Source: Mycobacterium sp. IS-836 (lineage in GTDB: Bacteria; Actinomycetota; Actinomycetes; Mycobacteriales; Mycobacteriaceae). From it: a stretch of 38,629 bases of DNA. Location of the stretch: positions 1 to 38,629 of the forward strand of contig NZ_MBEU01000054.1 in NCBI RefSeq assembly GCF_001954275.1. Direction: 5' to 3'. Shown one piece after another: positions 9,699 through 19,196 of the stretch (position 1 is the stretch's first letter; each line of letters opens with the position of its first letter). The translations under genes and the position numbers were made by a program. Under the pieces are notes generated by a model. It made no database searches and was not told the origin of the DNA. It worked only from the letters and a program-made list of their open reading frames with translations.

Positions 9699-11039
9699 CT
9701 AGAGCTCGCCCAGGGTCCGGACGACGATGTCGAGTCCTTCGGTCAGCAGCTCGTCGCTGATGTTCAGCGGCGGCAGCAGCCGGATGATGTTGCCGAACAT
9801 GCCGCAGGTCAACACGATGACGCCGGCGGCGTGGACGGCGGTGGCGAGCCTGTCGGTCAGCTCGGCGTCGGGATCGGCGGTGCCGGATTTCACCAGCTCG
9901 ATGGCGATCATTGCGCCGCGGCCACGGACGTCGCCGATCCGGTCGTCGTGGGCCTGCAGGCGCAGCAGCGGTTCGGTCATCAACCGTTCCAGCTGTCGGG
10001 CGCGCTCGATCAGGCCGTCGCTCTCGATGGTCTCGATGGTGGCCAGCGCGGCCGCACAGGCGACGGGGTTGCCGCCGAAGGTGCCGCCGAGGCCGCCGAC
10101 GTGCGGGGCGTCCATGATCTCGGCGCGCCCGGTCACGGCCGACAGCGGAAATCCGTCGGCGATGGCCTTGGCGGTGACGATCAGGTCGGGCTCGATGCGC
10201 TCGTGCTCGCAGGCGAACATCGCCCCGGTGCGGGCGAAGCCGGTCTGCACCTCGTCGGCAATGAACACCACGTCGTTGTCGCGGCACCATTCGAGCAGGG
10301 CCGGCAGGAAGCCCTCGGCCGGGACGATGAAGCCGCCCTCGCCCTGGATCGGCTCGATGAGGACGGCGGCCAGGTTTTTCGCGCCTACCTGCTTGTCGAT
10401 GACGCTGATGGCGCGCTGCGCCGCCTGCTCGCCGTCGGTGGCCAGGTCCTTGTCCAGCAGCCCGTCCCGGTAGGGGTAGGACAGCGGCGCCCGGTAGATC
10501 TCCGGCGCGAATGGACCGAATCCGCTCTTGTAGGGCATCGATTTGGCGGTCAGCGCCATCGCCATGTTGGTGCGCCCGTGGTAGGCGTGGTCGAACGCGA
10601 CGACCGCGGGCTTGCGGGTGTAGGAGCGGGCGATCTTGACGGAGTTTTCGACCGCCTCGGCGCCCGAGTTGAACAGCACGGAGCGCTTCTCGCCGGATCC
10701 CGGGGTGATCCGGTTGAGTTGTTCGGCGACGGCGACGTACTGCTCGTAGGGCGTCACCATGAAGCACGTGTGGGTGAACTCGGCGACCTGGGCTCGTACG
10801 GCGTCGACGACGCGGGGCGACGAGTTGCCGATCGTGGTGACGGCGATGCCCGAACCCAGGTCGATGAGCCGGTTCCCGTCGACGTCCTCGACGATCCCGC
10901 CGCCGGCACGGGCGGCGAACACCGGCATGGCGACGCCGACACCGCGCGGCACCGCGGCGGCGCGCCGTTTGGTCAGTTCCAGCGATGCCGGACCGGGGAT
11001 TTCGGTGACCAGCTGGCGAGTCTGCTCGAGGCTGGCCAC
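9699..11039 (-). CDS. gabT: 4-aminobutyrate aminotransferase
   Basis: A class III PLP-dependent aminotransferase of 446 residues that moves the amino group of GABA (or a similar omega-amino acid) to 2-oxoglutarate, giving succinic semialdehyde. Visible motifs are SGAEAVENSVKIAR (cofactor phosphate region), DEVQTGFARTG with the PLP-pairing Asp, and the Schiff-base Lys291 in IVTAKAIADGFPLSAV. The GTG start at 11039 has a GAGGAGGAC ribosome-binding site just ahead of it. It lies 5' of car on the same strand. Because one gene consumes or makes a semialdehyde and the other makes aldehydes from acids, a joint role is plausible but not shown. Confidence 0.93.
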   Translation of the reverse strand: MASLEQTRQLVTEIPGPASLELTKRRAAAVPRGVGVAMPVFAARAGGGIVEDVDGNRLIDLGSGIAVTTIGNSSPRVVDAVRAQVAEFTHTCFMVTPYEQYVAVAEQLNRITPGSGEKRSVLFNSGAEAVENSVKIARSYTRKPAVVAFDHAYHGRTNMAMALTAKSMPYKSGFGPFAPEIYRAPLSYPYRDGLLDKDLATDGEQAAQRAISVIDKQVGAKNLAAVLIEPIQGEGGFIVPAEGFLPALLEWCRDNDVVFIADEVQTGFARTGAMFACEHERIEPDLIVTAKAIADGFPLSAVTGRAEIMDAPHVGGLGGTFGGNPVACAAALATIETIESDGLIERARQLERLMTEPLLRLQAHDDRIGDVRGRGAMIAIELVKSGTADPDAELTDRLATAVHAAGVIVLTCGMFGNIIRLLPPLNISDELLTEGLDIVVRTLGEL

Positions 11040-11183
11040 GACGTCCTCCTCACCGCGGCGCGAGTGTCACGTCGCGAACAAAAGCGTATCTGGTCAGCCA
11101 GACCTCGGCCGACCTGTGAGCCGCCAGCCCGGACGGGCACACTGGACCCTTACGAGAGAAATACCGAAACGAAAGACAGGTTG

Positions 11184-11513
11184 ATGGAGAGTTTGGTCTT
11201 GTTCTTGCCGTTCCTGCTCATCATGGGCGGCTTCATGTACTTCGCATCGCGGCGGCAGCGACGCGCGATGCAAGCCACGATCGACCTGCACGAGTCATTA
11301 GAGCCCGGCGACCGGGTGCACACCACGTCCGGCCTGCAGGCCACCGTCGTCGCCATCGCCGACGACACCGTCGACCTCGAGATCGCGCCCGGCATCGTGA
11401 CCACCTGGATGAAGCTGGCCGTCCGGGACCGGATCGAGCCGGAGGACGCCGAAGACTACGACGAAGACGACGAGGACTCCGCCGACGATCACCGGGTGAC
11501 CGAGGATTCCTAG
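11184..11513 (+). CDS. yajC: Preprotein translocase subunit YajC
   Basis: YajC is the small single-pass subunit that associates with SecDF and SecYEG. This 109-residue protein has the N-terminal helix VLFLPFLLIMGGFMYFASR, then the conserved core (LHESLEPGDRVHTTSGLQATVV), then an acidic tail (EDAEDYDEDDEDSADD) typical of actinobacterial members. It lies 57 bp upstream of secD, followed by secF, on the same strand, the usual order. Its promoter should lie in the 144 bp gap shared with divergent gabT. Confidence 0.95.
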   Translation: MESLVLFLPFLLIMGGFMYFASRRQRRAMQATIDLHESLEPGDRVHTTSGLQATVVAIADDTVDLEIAPGIVTTWMKLAVRDRIEPEDAEDYDEDDEDSADDHRVTEDS

Positions 11514-11570
11514 GGCGCCACGTAGGCTCTGTCGGGGTAGAAACCGATTCGCAAGGAGATATGAAGGAAC

Positions 11571-13274
11571 GTGGCATCGTCTTCGGCGCCGGTGCACCCC
11601 GCCCGCTACCTGTCGGTCTTCTTGTTGTTGCTCGTCGGCGTCTATCTGCTGGTATTTCTGACCGGGGACAAGCGGGCCGCTCCCAAGCTCGGCATTGACC
11701 TGCAGGGCGGCACCCGCGTCACACTGACGGCACGCACCCCCGACGGTTCGCGCCCGAGCAGGGAGGCGTTGGCGCAGGCGCAGCAGATCATCAGCGCGCG
11801 CGTCAACGGGCTGGGCGTTTCCGGGTCGGAGGTCGTCGTCGACGGTGACAACCTGGTCATCACGGTGCCCGGGAACGACGGGAACGAGGCCCGCAACCTG
11901 GGTCAGACCGCACGGCTCTACATCCGACCGGTGCTCAACGCGGTGCCGGCGCAGGGCGCCCAACCCAAGCAGCCCCAGCCCAGCGGAATGCCGCCCGGGG
12001 CCCCGCCCGCCGGAACTCCGCCGGCGCCCGGCCAGCCGGCGCCCCCGGGCCAGCCGGGCGCGGTGCCGCCGCCGCCCGCCGCTCCGGCGCCCGGGCAGCC
12101 CGGTGCCCAGCCGCGGCCGTACCCCCAGGAACCGCCGCCGGATCCGCGCAAGGATCTCGCCGAGCGCATCGCGGACCAAAAAGCGTTGCGGCAGAGCACC
12201 AATCAGTACATTCAGACGATCGCGCTGGAAGTGCAGGCCAAACACTGCGACAAAGAGGACATCCTGGCCGGCAACGACGACCCGGCCCTGCCCCTGATTA
12301 CCTGCTCGACCGACCACAAGATGGCCTACCTGCTGGCGCCGTCGATAATCAGCGGCGACCAGATCCAGGACGCCACATCGGGGATGAACCAGCGCGGGCT
12401 CGGTTACGTCGTCGACCTGCAATTCAAGACCGCGGCTGCAAACACCTGGGCCGACTTCACCGCCGCCCATATCGGTACCCAGACCGCGTTCACCCTGGAC
12501 TCGCAGGTCGTCAGCGCCCCGATGATCCAGGAAGCCATCCCCGGCGGACGCACCCAGATCACCGGCGGTGACCCGCCGTTCACCGCGTCCACCGCGCGAC
12601 AGCTGGCCAACGTTTTGAAGTACGGTTCGCTGCCGCTGTCCTTCGAATCGTCGGAGGCCCAAACGGTTTCCGCGACACTGGGTTTGACGTCCTTGCACGC
12701 GGGCCTGATCGCCGGTGCGATCGGATTGGTCCTGGTGCTGCTGTATTCGTTGCTGTATTACCGCGTGCTGGGATTGCTCACGGCGTTGTCGCTAACCGCT
12801 TCCGGCGCAATGGTTTTCGCGATCCTGGTGTTGCTGGGCCGATATATCAACTACACCCTGGACCTGGCGGGTATCGCGGGTCTGATCATCGGTATCGGCA
12901 CCACCGCCGACTCGTTCGTGGTGTTCTTCGAACGCATCAAAGACGAAATCCGCGAGGGCCGTTCGTTCCGGTCGGCGGTGCCACGAGGCTGGGTACGGGC
13001 GCGCAAGACCGTCGTATCGGGCAACGCGGTGACCTTCCTCGCCGCCGCGGTGCTGTACTTCCTGGCGATCGGCCAGGTCAAGGGATTCGCGTTTACCCTG
13101 GGGCTGACCACGATCCTCGACCTCGTGGTGGTGTTCTTGGTGACCTGGCCCCTGGTATACCTGGCGTCCAAGTCTCCGACGCTGGCCAAGCCGGCGTACA
13201 ACGGCTTGGGGGCCGTTCAGCAGGTCGCCCGCGAACGCCGGGCTGCGTCGCACGTGAAGACGGGACAGGGATAG
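11571..13274 (+). CDS. secD: Protein translocase subunit SecD
   Basis: SecD is a membrane component that, with SecF, uses the proton gradient to help finish export through SecYEG. The 567-residue protein starts at GTG 11571; an ATG at 11561 is in another frame. It has TM1 at about 13-33, the [13 protein letters not shown] motif, the external P1 domain, and a C-terminal five-helix membrane block (from [21 protein letters not shown] to the [14 protein letters not shown] helix) with [17 protein letters not shown]. The P1 region contains a roughly 60-residue run very rich in Pro, Gly and Ala at about 125-185, a feature of mycobacterial SecD. It lies 4 bp from secF. Confidence 0.97.
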   Translation: MASSSAPVHPARYLSVFLLLLVGVYLLVFLTGDKRAAPKLGIDLQGGTRVTLTARTPDGSRPSREALAQAQQIISARVNGLGVSGSEVVVDGDNLVITVPGNDGNEARNLGQTARLYIRPVLNAVPAQGAQPKQPQPSGMPPGAPPAGTPPAPGQPAPPGQPGAVPPPPAAPAPGQPGAQPRPYPQEPPPDPRKDLAERIADQKALRQSTNQYIQTIALEVQAKHCDKEDILAGNDDPALPLITCSTDHKMAYLLAPSIISGDQIQDATSGMNQRGLGYVVDLQFKTAAANTWADFTAAHIGTQTAFTLDSQVVSAPMIQEAIPGGRTQITGGDPPFTASTARQLANVLKYGSLPLSFESSEAQTVSATLGLTSLHAGLIAGAIGLVLVLLYSLLYYRVLGLLTALSLTASGAMVFAILVLLGRYINYTLDLAGIAGLIIGIGTTADSFVVFFERIKDEIREGRSFRSAVPRGWVRARKTVVSGNAVTFLAAAVLYFLAIGQVKGFAFTLGLTTILDLVVVFLVTWPLVYLASKSPTLAKPAYNGLGAVQQVARERRAASHVKTGQG

Positions 13275-13278
13275 CGCG

Positions 13279-14541
13279 ATGGCCGCCAAAGGCAAGACCG
13301 AAACGGACGCGGTCGAAATCACCGAAGCCACCGAAGGTGCCGTCGAGCTGACGTCCGGCGCCTCGGCCCAGCTGCCGCACCACAGCTTCATCACCCGGCT
13401 CTACACCGGCACCGGCGCGTTCGAGGTGATCGGGCGCCGCCGGCTCTGGTACGGGATCAGCGGCGCGATCGTCGCGGTGGCGATCGTCAGCATCATCCTG
13501 CGCGGCTTCACATTCGGGATCGACTTCAAGGGCGGCACCACCGTGTCGATGCCGCGCGGCACCGCGTCGGCCGCCGCGGTGTCCGACGTCTTCCGGAAGA
13601 CGCTTGGCCGCGACGCGGAATCGGTGGTGATCGTCGGCAGCGGCGCGTCGGCCACGGTGCAGATTCGCTCGGAAACGCTGTCCAACGACCAGACGTCGAA
13701 ACTGCGCAACGCGCTGTTCGATACGTTCCAGCCCAAGGGCACCGACGGTAAGCCCAGCAAGCAGGCCATCAGCGACTCGGCGGTGTCGGAAACCTGGGGC
13801 GACCAGATCACCGACAAGGCGCTCATCGCGCTGGTGGTGTTCGTGGCGCTGGTCAGCCTGTACATCACCGTGCGCTACGAGCGCTATATGGCCATCTCCG
13901 CGCTCACGACCATGTGTTTCGACCTCGCCGTCACCGCCGGCGTCTACTCGCTGGTGGGTTTCGAGGTCACCCCGGCCACGGTCATCGGCTGGCTGACGAT
14001 CCTCGGGTTCTCCCTCTACGACACGGTCATCGTCTTCGACAAGGTCGAGGAGAACACGCACGGTTTCCAGCACACCACCCGGCGCACCTTTGCCGAGCAG
14101 GCCAACCTGGCGATCAACCAGACCTTCATGCGCTCGATCAACACCAGCCTGATCGGGGTGCTGCCGGTGCTGGCCCTGATGGTGGTGGCGGTGTGGCTGC
14201 TGGGCGTCGGCACGCTGAAGGACCTGGCGCTGGTGCAGCTGGTCGGCATCATCGTCGGCACCTACTCGTCGATCTTCTTCGCCACCCCGCTACTGGTCAC
14301 GCTGCGCGAGCGCACCGAGCTGGTGCGCAGCCATACCCGTCGCGTGGTCCGACGGCGCAAGCCCTCGCACGAGGACACCGCCGACGAGGCGTCCGACGAG
14401 AGCGCGGAGCCGGCTGAGGTGGCCGAGTCGTCCCCGGCGACCGCCAAGCCCGCGTCGAACAAGCCGGCGCCGGGGGCGCGGCCGGTGCGGCCCACCGGTA
14501 CCCGGCGCCCGACCGGCAAGCGAAACGCCGGCCGGCGGTAG
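13279..14541 (+). CDS. secF: Protein translocase subunit SecF
   Basis: The partner of SecD in the export-assisting RND-type complex. The 420-residue protein has one N-terminal helix (LWYGISGAIVAVAIVSIILRG), the GIDFKGGTTVSM motif, a short external domain, then a five-helix block containing LGFSLYDTVIVFDKVEEN and INQTFMRSINTSL. The cytoplasmic C-terminal tail of about 80 residues is rich in Ala, Glu, Pro and Arg and ends in a basic stretch. Start ATG 13279 follows the secD stop by 4 bp. Confidence 0.97.
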   Translation: MAAKGKTETDAVEITEATEGAVELTSGASAQLPHHSFITRLYTGTGAFEVIGRRRLWYGISGAIVAVAIVSIILRGFTFGIDFKGGTTVSMPRGTASAAAVSDVFRKTLGRDAESVVIVGSGASATVQIRSETLSNDQTSKLRNALFDTFQPKGTDGKPSKQAISDSAVSETWGDQITDKALIALVVFVALVSLYITVRYERYMAISALTTMCFDLAVTAGVYSLVGFEVTPATVIGWLTILGFSLYDTVIVFDKVEENTHGFQHTTRRTFAEQANLAINQTFMRSINTSLIGVLPVLALMVVAVWLLGVGTLKDLALVQLVGIIVGTYSSIFFATPLLVTLRERTELVRSHTRRVVRRRKPSHEDTADEASDESAEPAEVAESSPATAKPASNKPAPGARPVRPTGTRRPTGKRNAGRR

Positions 14542-14545
14542 TCAG

Positions 14546-16201
14546 GTGTGGGGCGGCCGGGGGAGCCTGACGGGATCGGCTGCCGTCGCTTTGGCCGTGA
14601 TCCTCACGACGGCGTGCACGTTGACCGCGTGTTCGGGCAGCGCCGCCTCGCAGATCGACTACGTGGTCGACGGCGGCTTGCCCACCTACAACACCAACAC
14701 CGTCGTCGGCGCCGCCTCGGCGGGCGCGCAGGCGTTCGCGCGCACGCTGACCGGCTTCGGGTATCACGGCCCCGACGGCCAGGTTGTTGCCGATCACGAC
14801 TTCGGCACCATCTCGGTCGTCGGGGGTTCGCCGCTGGTGCTCGACTACCAGATCGCCGACAACGCCGTCTATTCCGACGGCAAGCCGGTGACCTGCGACG
14901 ACCTGGTGCTGGCGTGGGCGGCGCAATCCGGGCGGTTCCCCGGGTTCGACGCCGCCACCCACGCCGGCTACGTCGACATCGCCAACATCGAGTGCTCGCC
15001 CGGGCAGAAGAAGGCGCGCGTGTCGTTCGTCCCGGACCGCAGCGTCGTCGACTACACGCAACTGTTCACGGCGACCTCGATGATGCCGTCGCACGTCATC
15101 GCCGACCAGCTGAACGGCGACGTGACCGCGGCGCTGCTCAACAACAACGCGGGCCTGGTCGCGCAGATCGCGAAGCTGTGGAACACCACCTGGGACCTCA
15201 AGCCCGGGGTCGACCTCAAGCGCTTCCCGTCGTCGGGGCCGTACAAGATCCAGTCGGTCCTGGATGGCGGCGCGGTGGTGCTCGTCGCGAACGACCGGTG
15301 GTGGGGCCCCAGGCCCATCACCAAACGGATCACCGTGTCGCCGCAGGCTCCCGACATCCAGGACCGCATCAACAACCACAGCGTGGACGTGGTCGACGTC
15401 GCGGCCGGGTCGTCGGGCACGCTGGCCACCCCGGACAACTACCAGCGCACCGATTCGCCGTCGGCCGGCATCGAGCAGCTGATCTTCGCACCGCAGGGAC
15501 CGCTGGCGCAGGCGAAGGCGCGCCGGGCCGTGGCGCTGTGCACGCCGCGCGACACGATCGCACGCGACGCCGGCGTGCCGATCGCCAATTCGCGGCTGTC
15601 CCCGGCCACCGATGACGCCATCGCCGCCGGCGACGGGGCCGCCGAGGCCGCGCCGTTCGGCAAGGCCGACGCGGTCGCCGCGCGCGCTGCCCTGGACGGC
15701 GCGCCGCTGACGGTGCGGATCGGCTACCACGGGCCCAATGCGCGGCTGGCGGTCACGATCGGGGAGATCACCAAATCGTGCGCCGCGGCCGGTATCACCG
15801 TCGTCAACCCCACGCTGGACGGCCCGGGCCCCCAGGCGCTCAAGGACGGAAAGATCGACGTGTTGCTGGCGAGCACCGGGGGCGCCGCGGGCAGCGGCTC
15901 GACGGGGTCGTCGGCGATGGACGCTTACGACCTGCATAGCGGCAACGGCAACAACCTGTCCGGCTACGCGAATCCGCAGATAGACGGCATAATCGGCGCG
16001 CTCGCGGTGTCCGCCGACCCCAGCGAGCGGATCAGGTTGCTCGCGGAGAGCGCCCCGGTGCTGTGGGGAGATTTGCCGACGTTGCCCCTGTACCGCCAGC
16101 AGCGCACGCTGCTGATGTCGAAGAAAACGTATGCGGTGAGCACGAACCCAACACGCTGGGGGGCGGGTTGGAACATGGACAGATGGGCCCTAGTACAATA
16201 A
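14546..16201 (+). CDS. ABC-type peptide-binding lipoprotein (Rv2585c-like)
   Basis: A 551-residue substrate-binding protein of the DppA/OppA type (SBP family 5). The N-terminus has a membrane-targeting segment and the lipobox LTAC followed by SGS, so it should be lipid-anchored on the outside of the cell membrane. The body shows the family pattern ([16 protein letters not shown] near the N-lobe; [15 protein letters not shown] and [10 protein letters not shown] in the middle). It sits 4 bp after secF and 7 bp before apt, with no permease or ATPase genes nearby, so it either joins a transporter encoded elsewhere or has another role. GTG 14546 was chosen because it gives the full signal sequence. 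Confidence 0.9.
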   Translation: MWGGRGSLTGSAAVALAVILTTACTLTACSGSAASQIDYVVDGGLPTYNTNTVVGAASAGAQAFARTLTGFGYHGPDGQVVADHDFGTISVVGGSPLVLDYQIADNAVYSDGKPVTCDDLVLAWAAQSGRFPGFDAATHAGYVDIANIECSPGQKKARVSFVPDRSVVDYTQLFTATSMMPSHVIADQLNGDVTAALLNNNAGLVAQIAKLWNTTWDLKPGVDLKRFPSSGPYKIQSVLDGGAVVLVANDRWWGPRPITKRITVSPQAPDIQDRINNHSVDVVDVAAGSSGTLATPDNYQRTDSPSAGIEQLIFAPQGPLAQAKARRAVALCTPRDTIARDAGVPIANSRLSPATDDAIAAGDGAAEAAPFGKADAVAARAALDGAPLTVRIGYHGPNARLAVTIGEITKSCAAAGITVVNPTLDGPGPQALKDGKIDVLLASTGGAAGSGSTGSSAMDAYDLHSGNGNNLSGYANPQIDGIIGALAVSADPSERIRLLAESAPVLWGDLPTLPLYRQQRTLLMSKKTYAVSTNPTRWGAGWNMDRWALVQ

Positions 16202-16208
16202 AAGAGCG

Positions 16209-16751
16209 GTGACTAACGTCGGGGGGAAGACTTTGCTGGACAAGATCATCGCCTCGCTGACCCGGAACGTGGCCGACTTTCCCAAGCCCGGAGTCCAGTT
16301 CAAGGACCTCACCCCGCTATTCGCCGATCGGGACGCGCTCGCCGCGATCACCGACGCGTTGGCGGAGATCGCGGCCGGCGCTGACCTGGTGGCCGGCGTC
16401 GACTCCCGCGGATTCCTGGTGGCGGGGGCCGTCGCCGAGCGGTTGGGCACTGGCGTGCTGGCCATCCGCAAGGGCGGAAAACTACCGCCGCCGCTGCACG
16501 CCGAGGAGTACGACCTGGAGTACGGCAGCGCCGTCCTGGAAATCCCCGCCGACGGCATCGATCTGAACGGCCGCAACGTCGTCCTCGTCGACGACGTGCT
16601 GGCCACCGGGGGCACCCTCGCCGCCGCGACGCGCTTGCTCGAGCAGGCCGGGGCCAACGTGATCGCGGCGGTCGTCGTCTCCGAACTCGTCGAACTGGGT
16701 GGTCGCGAGGCCGTCGCGCCTTTGCCGGTACACAGCTTGAGCTGCGTCTAA
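16209..16751 (+). CDS. apt: Adenine phosphoribosyltransferase
   Basis: Makes AMP from adenine and PRPP (purine salvage). The 180-residue protein has the type I PRTase signature [13 protein letters not shown] at residues 124-136, the [16 protein letters not shown] region, and the flexible-loop [14 protein letters not shown]. It begins at GTG 16209 and sits between the lipoprotein gene and rel. The grouping of apt with rel is widely conserved in bacteria and makes sense because both act on purine nucleotide pools. Confidence 0.95.
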   Translation: MTNVGGKTLLDKIIASLTRNVADFPKPGVQFKDLTPLFADRDALAAITDALAEIAAGADLVAGVDSRGFLVAGAVAERLGTGVLAIRKGGKLPPPLHAEEYDLEYGSAVLEIPADGIDLNGRNVVLVDDVLATGGTLAAATRLLEQAGANVIAAVVVSELVELGGREAVAPLPVHSLSCV

Positions 16752-16793
16752 CCTGGCGGTTACGCGATATCCTCGATGTCGGAGGTGACCACC

Positions 16794-19166
16794 GTGGCGG
16801 ACGACAAGGGCGTGGCGCAAGCCCTTGAGGCGCCCTTAGAGACGCCCGCGGAGCCGCCTCCGGTTCCCGAGGCGCCGGAGCCGCCGGCCGAAACTCTGAA
16901 GGCCCCCAGCAGCGCGTCGCGCCGCGTCCGCGCCCGGTTGGCCCGGCGGATGACCGCCCAGCGCAGCACCCTCAACCCCGTGCTCGAGCCCTTGGTGGCG
17001 GTGCATCGGGAGATCTACCCCAAGGCGAACGTCCAGCTGCTGCAGCGCGCCTTCGAGGTCGCCGACCAGCGCCACGCCTCCCAGTTGCGGCATTCGGGTG
17101 ATCCCTACATCACCCACCCGCTGGCGGTCGCCAACATCCTGGCCGAATTGGGCATGGACACCACCACTTTGGTGGCCGCGCTGCTGCACGACACCGTGGA
17201 GGACACCGGTTACACGCTCGAGGCGTTGAGCGAGGAATTCGGCGAGGAGGTCGGCCATCTCGTCGACGGCGTGACCAAGCTGGACCGCGTGGTGCTGGGC
17301 ACCGCCGCCGAGGGCGAGACTATCCGCAAGATGATCACCGCAATGGCACGCGATCCCCGCGTGTTAGTGATCAAGGTCGCCGACCGGCTGCACAACATGC
17401 GCACCATGCGTTTCCTGCCGCCGGAGAAGCAGGCCCGTAAGGCCCGCGAAACGCTGGAAGTCATTGCGCCGCTGGCACATCGGCTGGGTATGGCCAGCGT
17501 CAAGTGGGAACTGGAAGACCTGGCGTTCGCGATCCTGCACCCCAAGAAGTACGAGGAGATCGTCCGGTTGGTCGCCGGCCGCGCCCCGTCACGGGACACC
17601 TACCTGGCCAAGGTCCGCTCCGAGATCGTCAACACGCTGAACGCGTCGAAAATCAAGGCGACGGTTGAGGGTCGGCCCAAGCACTACTGGTCGATCTATC
17701 AAAAGATGATCGTCAAGGGACGGGATTTCGACGACATCCACGACCTGGTCGGCATCCGCATCCTGTGCGACGAGATCCGCGACTGCTATGCCGCTGTCGG
17801 CGTGGTGCATTCGCTGTGGCAGCCGATGGCGGGACGGTTCAAGGACTACATCGCGCAGCCGAGATACGGCGTGTACCAGTCGCTGCACACCACCGTCGTC
17901 GGTCCCGAGGGCAAGCCGCTGGAGGTGCAGATCCGCACCAGCGACATGCACCGCACCGCCGAATTCGGCATCGCCGCGCACTGGCGGTACAAGGAAACCA
18001 AGGGCCGCAACGGACTTCCGCATCCGCACGCCTCCGCCGAGATCGACGACATGGCGTGGATGCGGCAGCTGCTCGACTGGCAACGGGAGGCCGCCGACCC
18101 GGGCGAGTTCCTGGAGTCGCTGCGCTACGACCTTGCGGTGCAAGAGATCTTCGTGTTCACCCCCAAGGGGGATGTCATCACCCTGCCGACCGGGTCGACC
18201 CCGGTGGACTTCGCCTACGCGGTGCACACCGAGGTCGGCCACCGCTGCATCGGCGCGCGGGTGAACGGGCGCCTGGTGGCGCTGGAGCGCAAGCTCGAAA
18301 ACGGGGAAGTCGTCGAGGTTTTCACCTCCAAGGCGCCCAATGCGGGGCCGTCGCGCGACTGGCAGCAGTTCGTGGTCTCGCCGCGCGCCAAGACGAAGAT
18401 ACGGCAGTGGTTCGCCAAGGAACGGCGTGAGGAGGCGTTGGAGGCCGGCAAGGAGGCGATGGCCCGCGAGGTACGCCGCGGCGGACTTCCCTTGCAGCGC
18501 TTGGTCAATGGCGAGTCGATGGCCGCGGTCGCCCGCGAATTGCACTACACCGACGTGTCGGCGCTGTACACCGCGATCGGTGAGGGACACGTATCGGCCC
18601 GCCACGTCGTGCAGCGGCTGCTCGCCGAGCTCGGCGGGATCGATCAGGCCGAAGAGGAGCTGGCCGAGCGGTCGACGCCGACGACCATGCTGCGACGCCC
18701 GCGCAGCACGGACGATGTCGGGGTCTCGGTTCCCGGAGCCCCGGGTGTGTTGACCAAGCTGGCCAAGTGCTGCACGCCGGTGCCCGGCGATCAGATCATG
18801 GGCTTCGTCACCCGCGGCGGCGGGGTGAGCGTGCACCGCACCGACTGCACCAACGCGGCGTCGCTGCAGCAGCAGGCCGAGCGCATCATCGAGGTGCTCT
18901 GGGCGCCGTCGCCGTCGTCGGTGTTTTTGGTGGCCATCCAGGTCGAGGCGCTCGACCGGCACCGGCTGCTCTCGGACGTGACGCGGGTGCTGGCCGACGA
19001 GAAGGTGAACATCCTGTCGGCGTCGGTCACCACCTCCGGCGACCGGGTCGCGATCAGCCGGTTCACCTTCGAGATGGGCGACCCCAAACACCTGGGGCAT
19101 CTGCTCAACGTGGTGCGCAACGTCGAGGGCGTCTACGACGTCTACCGCGTGACATCTGCTGCTTAA
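16794..19166 (+). CDS. relA: Bifunctional (p)ppGpp synthetase/hydrolase Rel
   Basis: Makes and degrades (p)ppGpp, the starvation alarmone. Start GTG 16794 is preferred over the in-frame ATG 16776 because GGAGG lies 9 bp before it, and it gives 790 residues, the length I recall for M. tuberculosis. Domains in order: the HD hydrolase with its His-Asp pair in [10 protein letters not shown] at 132-133; the synthetase with [19 protein letters not shown]; the TGS domain ([29 protein letters not shown]); a zinc-finger-like region with KCCTPVPGD; and a C-terminal ACT domain ([20 protein letters not shown]). Both catalytic halves look intact, so the enzyme should be bifunctional. Confidence 0.97.
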   Translation: MADDKGVAQALEAPLETPAEPPPVPEAPEPPAETLKAPSSASRRVRARLARRMTAQRSTLNPVLEPLVAVHREIYPKANVQLLQRAFEVADQRHASQLRHSGDPYITHPLAVANILAELGMDTTTLVAALLHDTVEDTGYTLEALSEEFGEEVGHLVDGVTKLDRVVLGTAAEGETIRKMITAMARDPRVLVIKVADRLHNMRTMRFLPPEKQARKARETLEVIAPLAHRLGMASVKWELEDLAFAILHPKKYEEIVRLVAGRAPSRDTYLAKVRSEIVNTLNASKIKATVEGRPKHYWSIYQKMIVKGRDFDDIHDLVGIRILCDEIRDCYAAVGVVHSLWQPMAGRFKDYIAQPRYGVYQSLHTTVVGPEGKPLEVQIRTSDMHRTAEFGIAAHWRYKETKGRNGLPHPHASAEIDDMAWMRQLLDWQREAADPGEFLESLRYDLAVQEIFVFTPKGDVITLPTGSTPVDFAYAVHTEVGHRCIGARVNGRLVALERKLENGEVVEVFTSKAPNAGPSRDWQQFVVSPRAKTKIRQWFAKERREEALEAGKEAMAREVRRGGLPLQRLVNGESMAAVARELHYTDVSALYTAIGEGHVSARHVVQRLLAELGGIDQAEEELAERSTPTTMLRRPRSTDDVGVSVPGAPGVLTKLAKCCTPVPGDQIMGFVTRGGGVSVHRTDCTNAASLQQQAERIIEVLWAPSPSSVFLVAIQVEALDRHRLLSDVTRVLADEKVNILSASVTTSGDRVAISRFTFEMGDPKHLGHLLNVVRNVEGVYDVYRVTSAA

Positions 19167-19167
19167 A

Positions 19168-19190
19168 GGCGGCCTAAGGCCTAGCCCGCC
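19168..19190. terminator. Possible bidirectional terminator between rel and the kinase gene
   Basis: An imperfect GC-rich inverted repeat with outer arms GGCGG and CCGCC fills the short gap between the convergent rel and kinase-cyclophilin genes. There is no T-run. Position suggests a shared transcription end; structure alone is weak evidence. Confidence 0.3.
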
Positions 19191-19196
19191 GACGGC

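Noticed and set aside
6439..9702. Long open frames antisense to the carboxylic acid reductase gene
   Set aside because: They are mirror frames caused by high GC at the third codon position; their translations are Gly/Arg/Val-rich with no domain, while the minus-strand gene is unmistakable. The same applies to the long antisense frames at 14297-15937, 17589-19100, 19467-21209 and 31693-33852.
12000..12150. Pro/Gly-rich repeats in secD as a PE/PPE-type or mobile insertion
   Set aside because: The reading frame is intact, and Pro-rich stretches here are normal for mycobacterial SecD.
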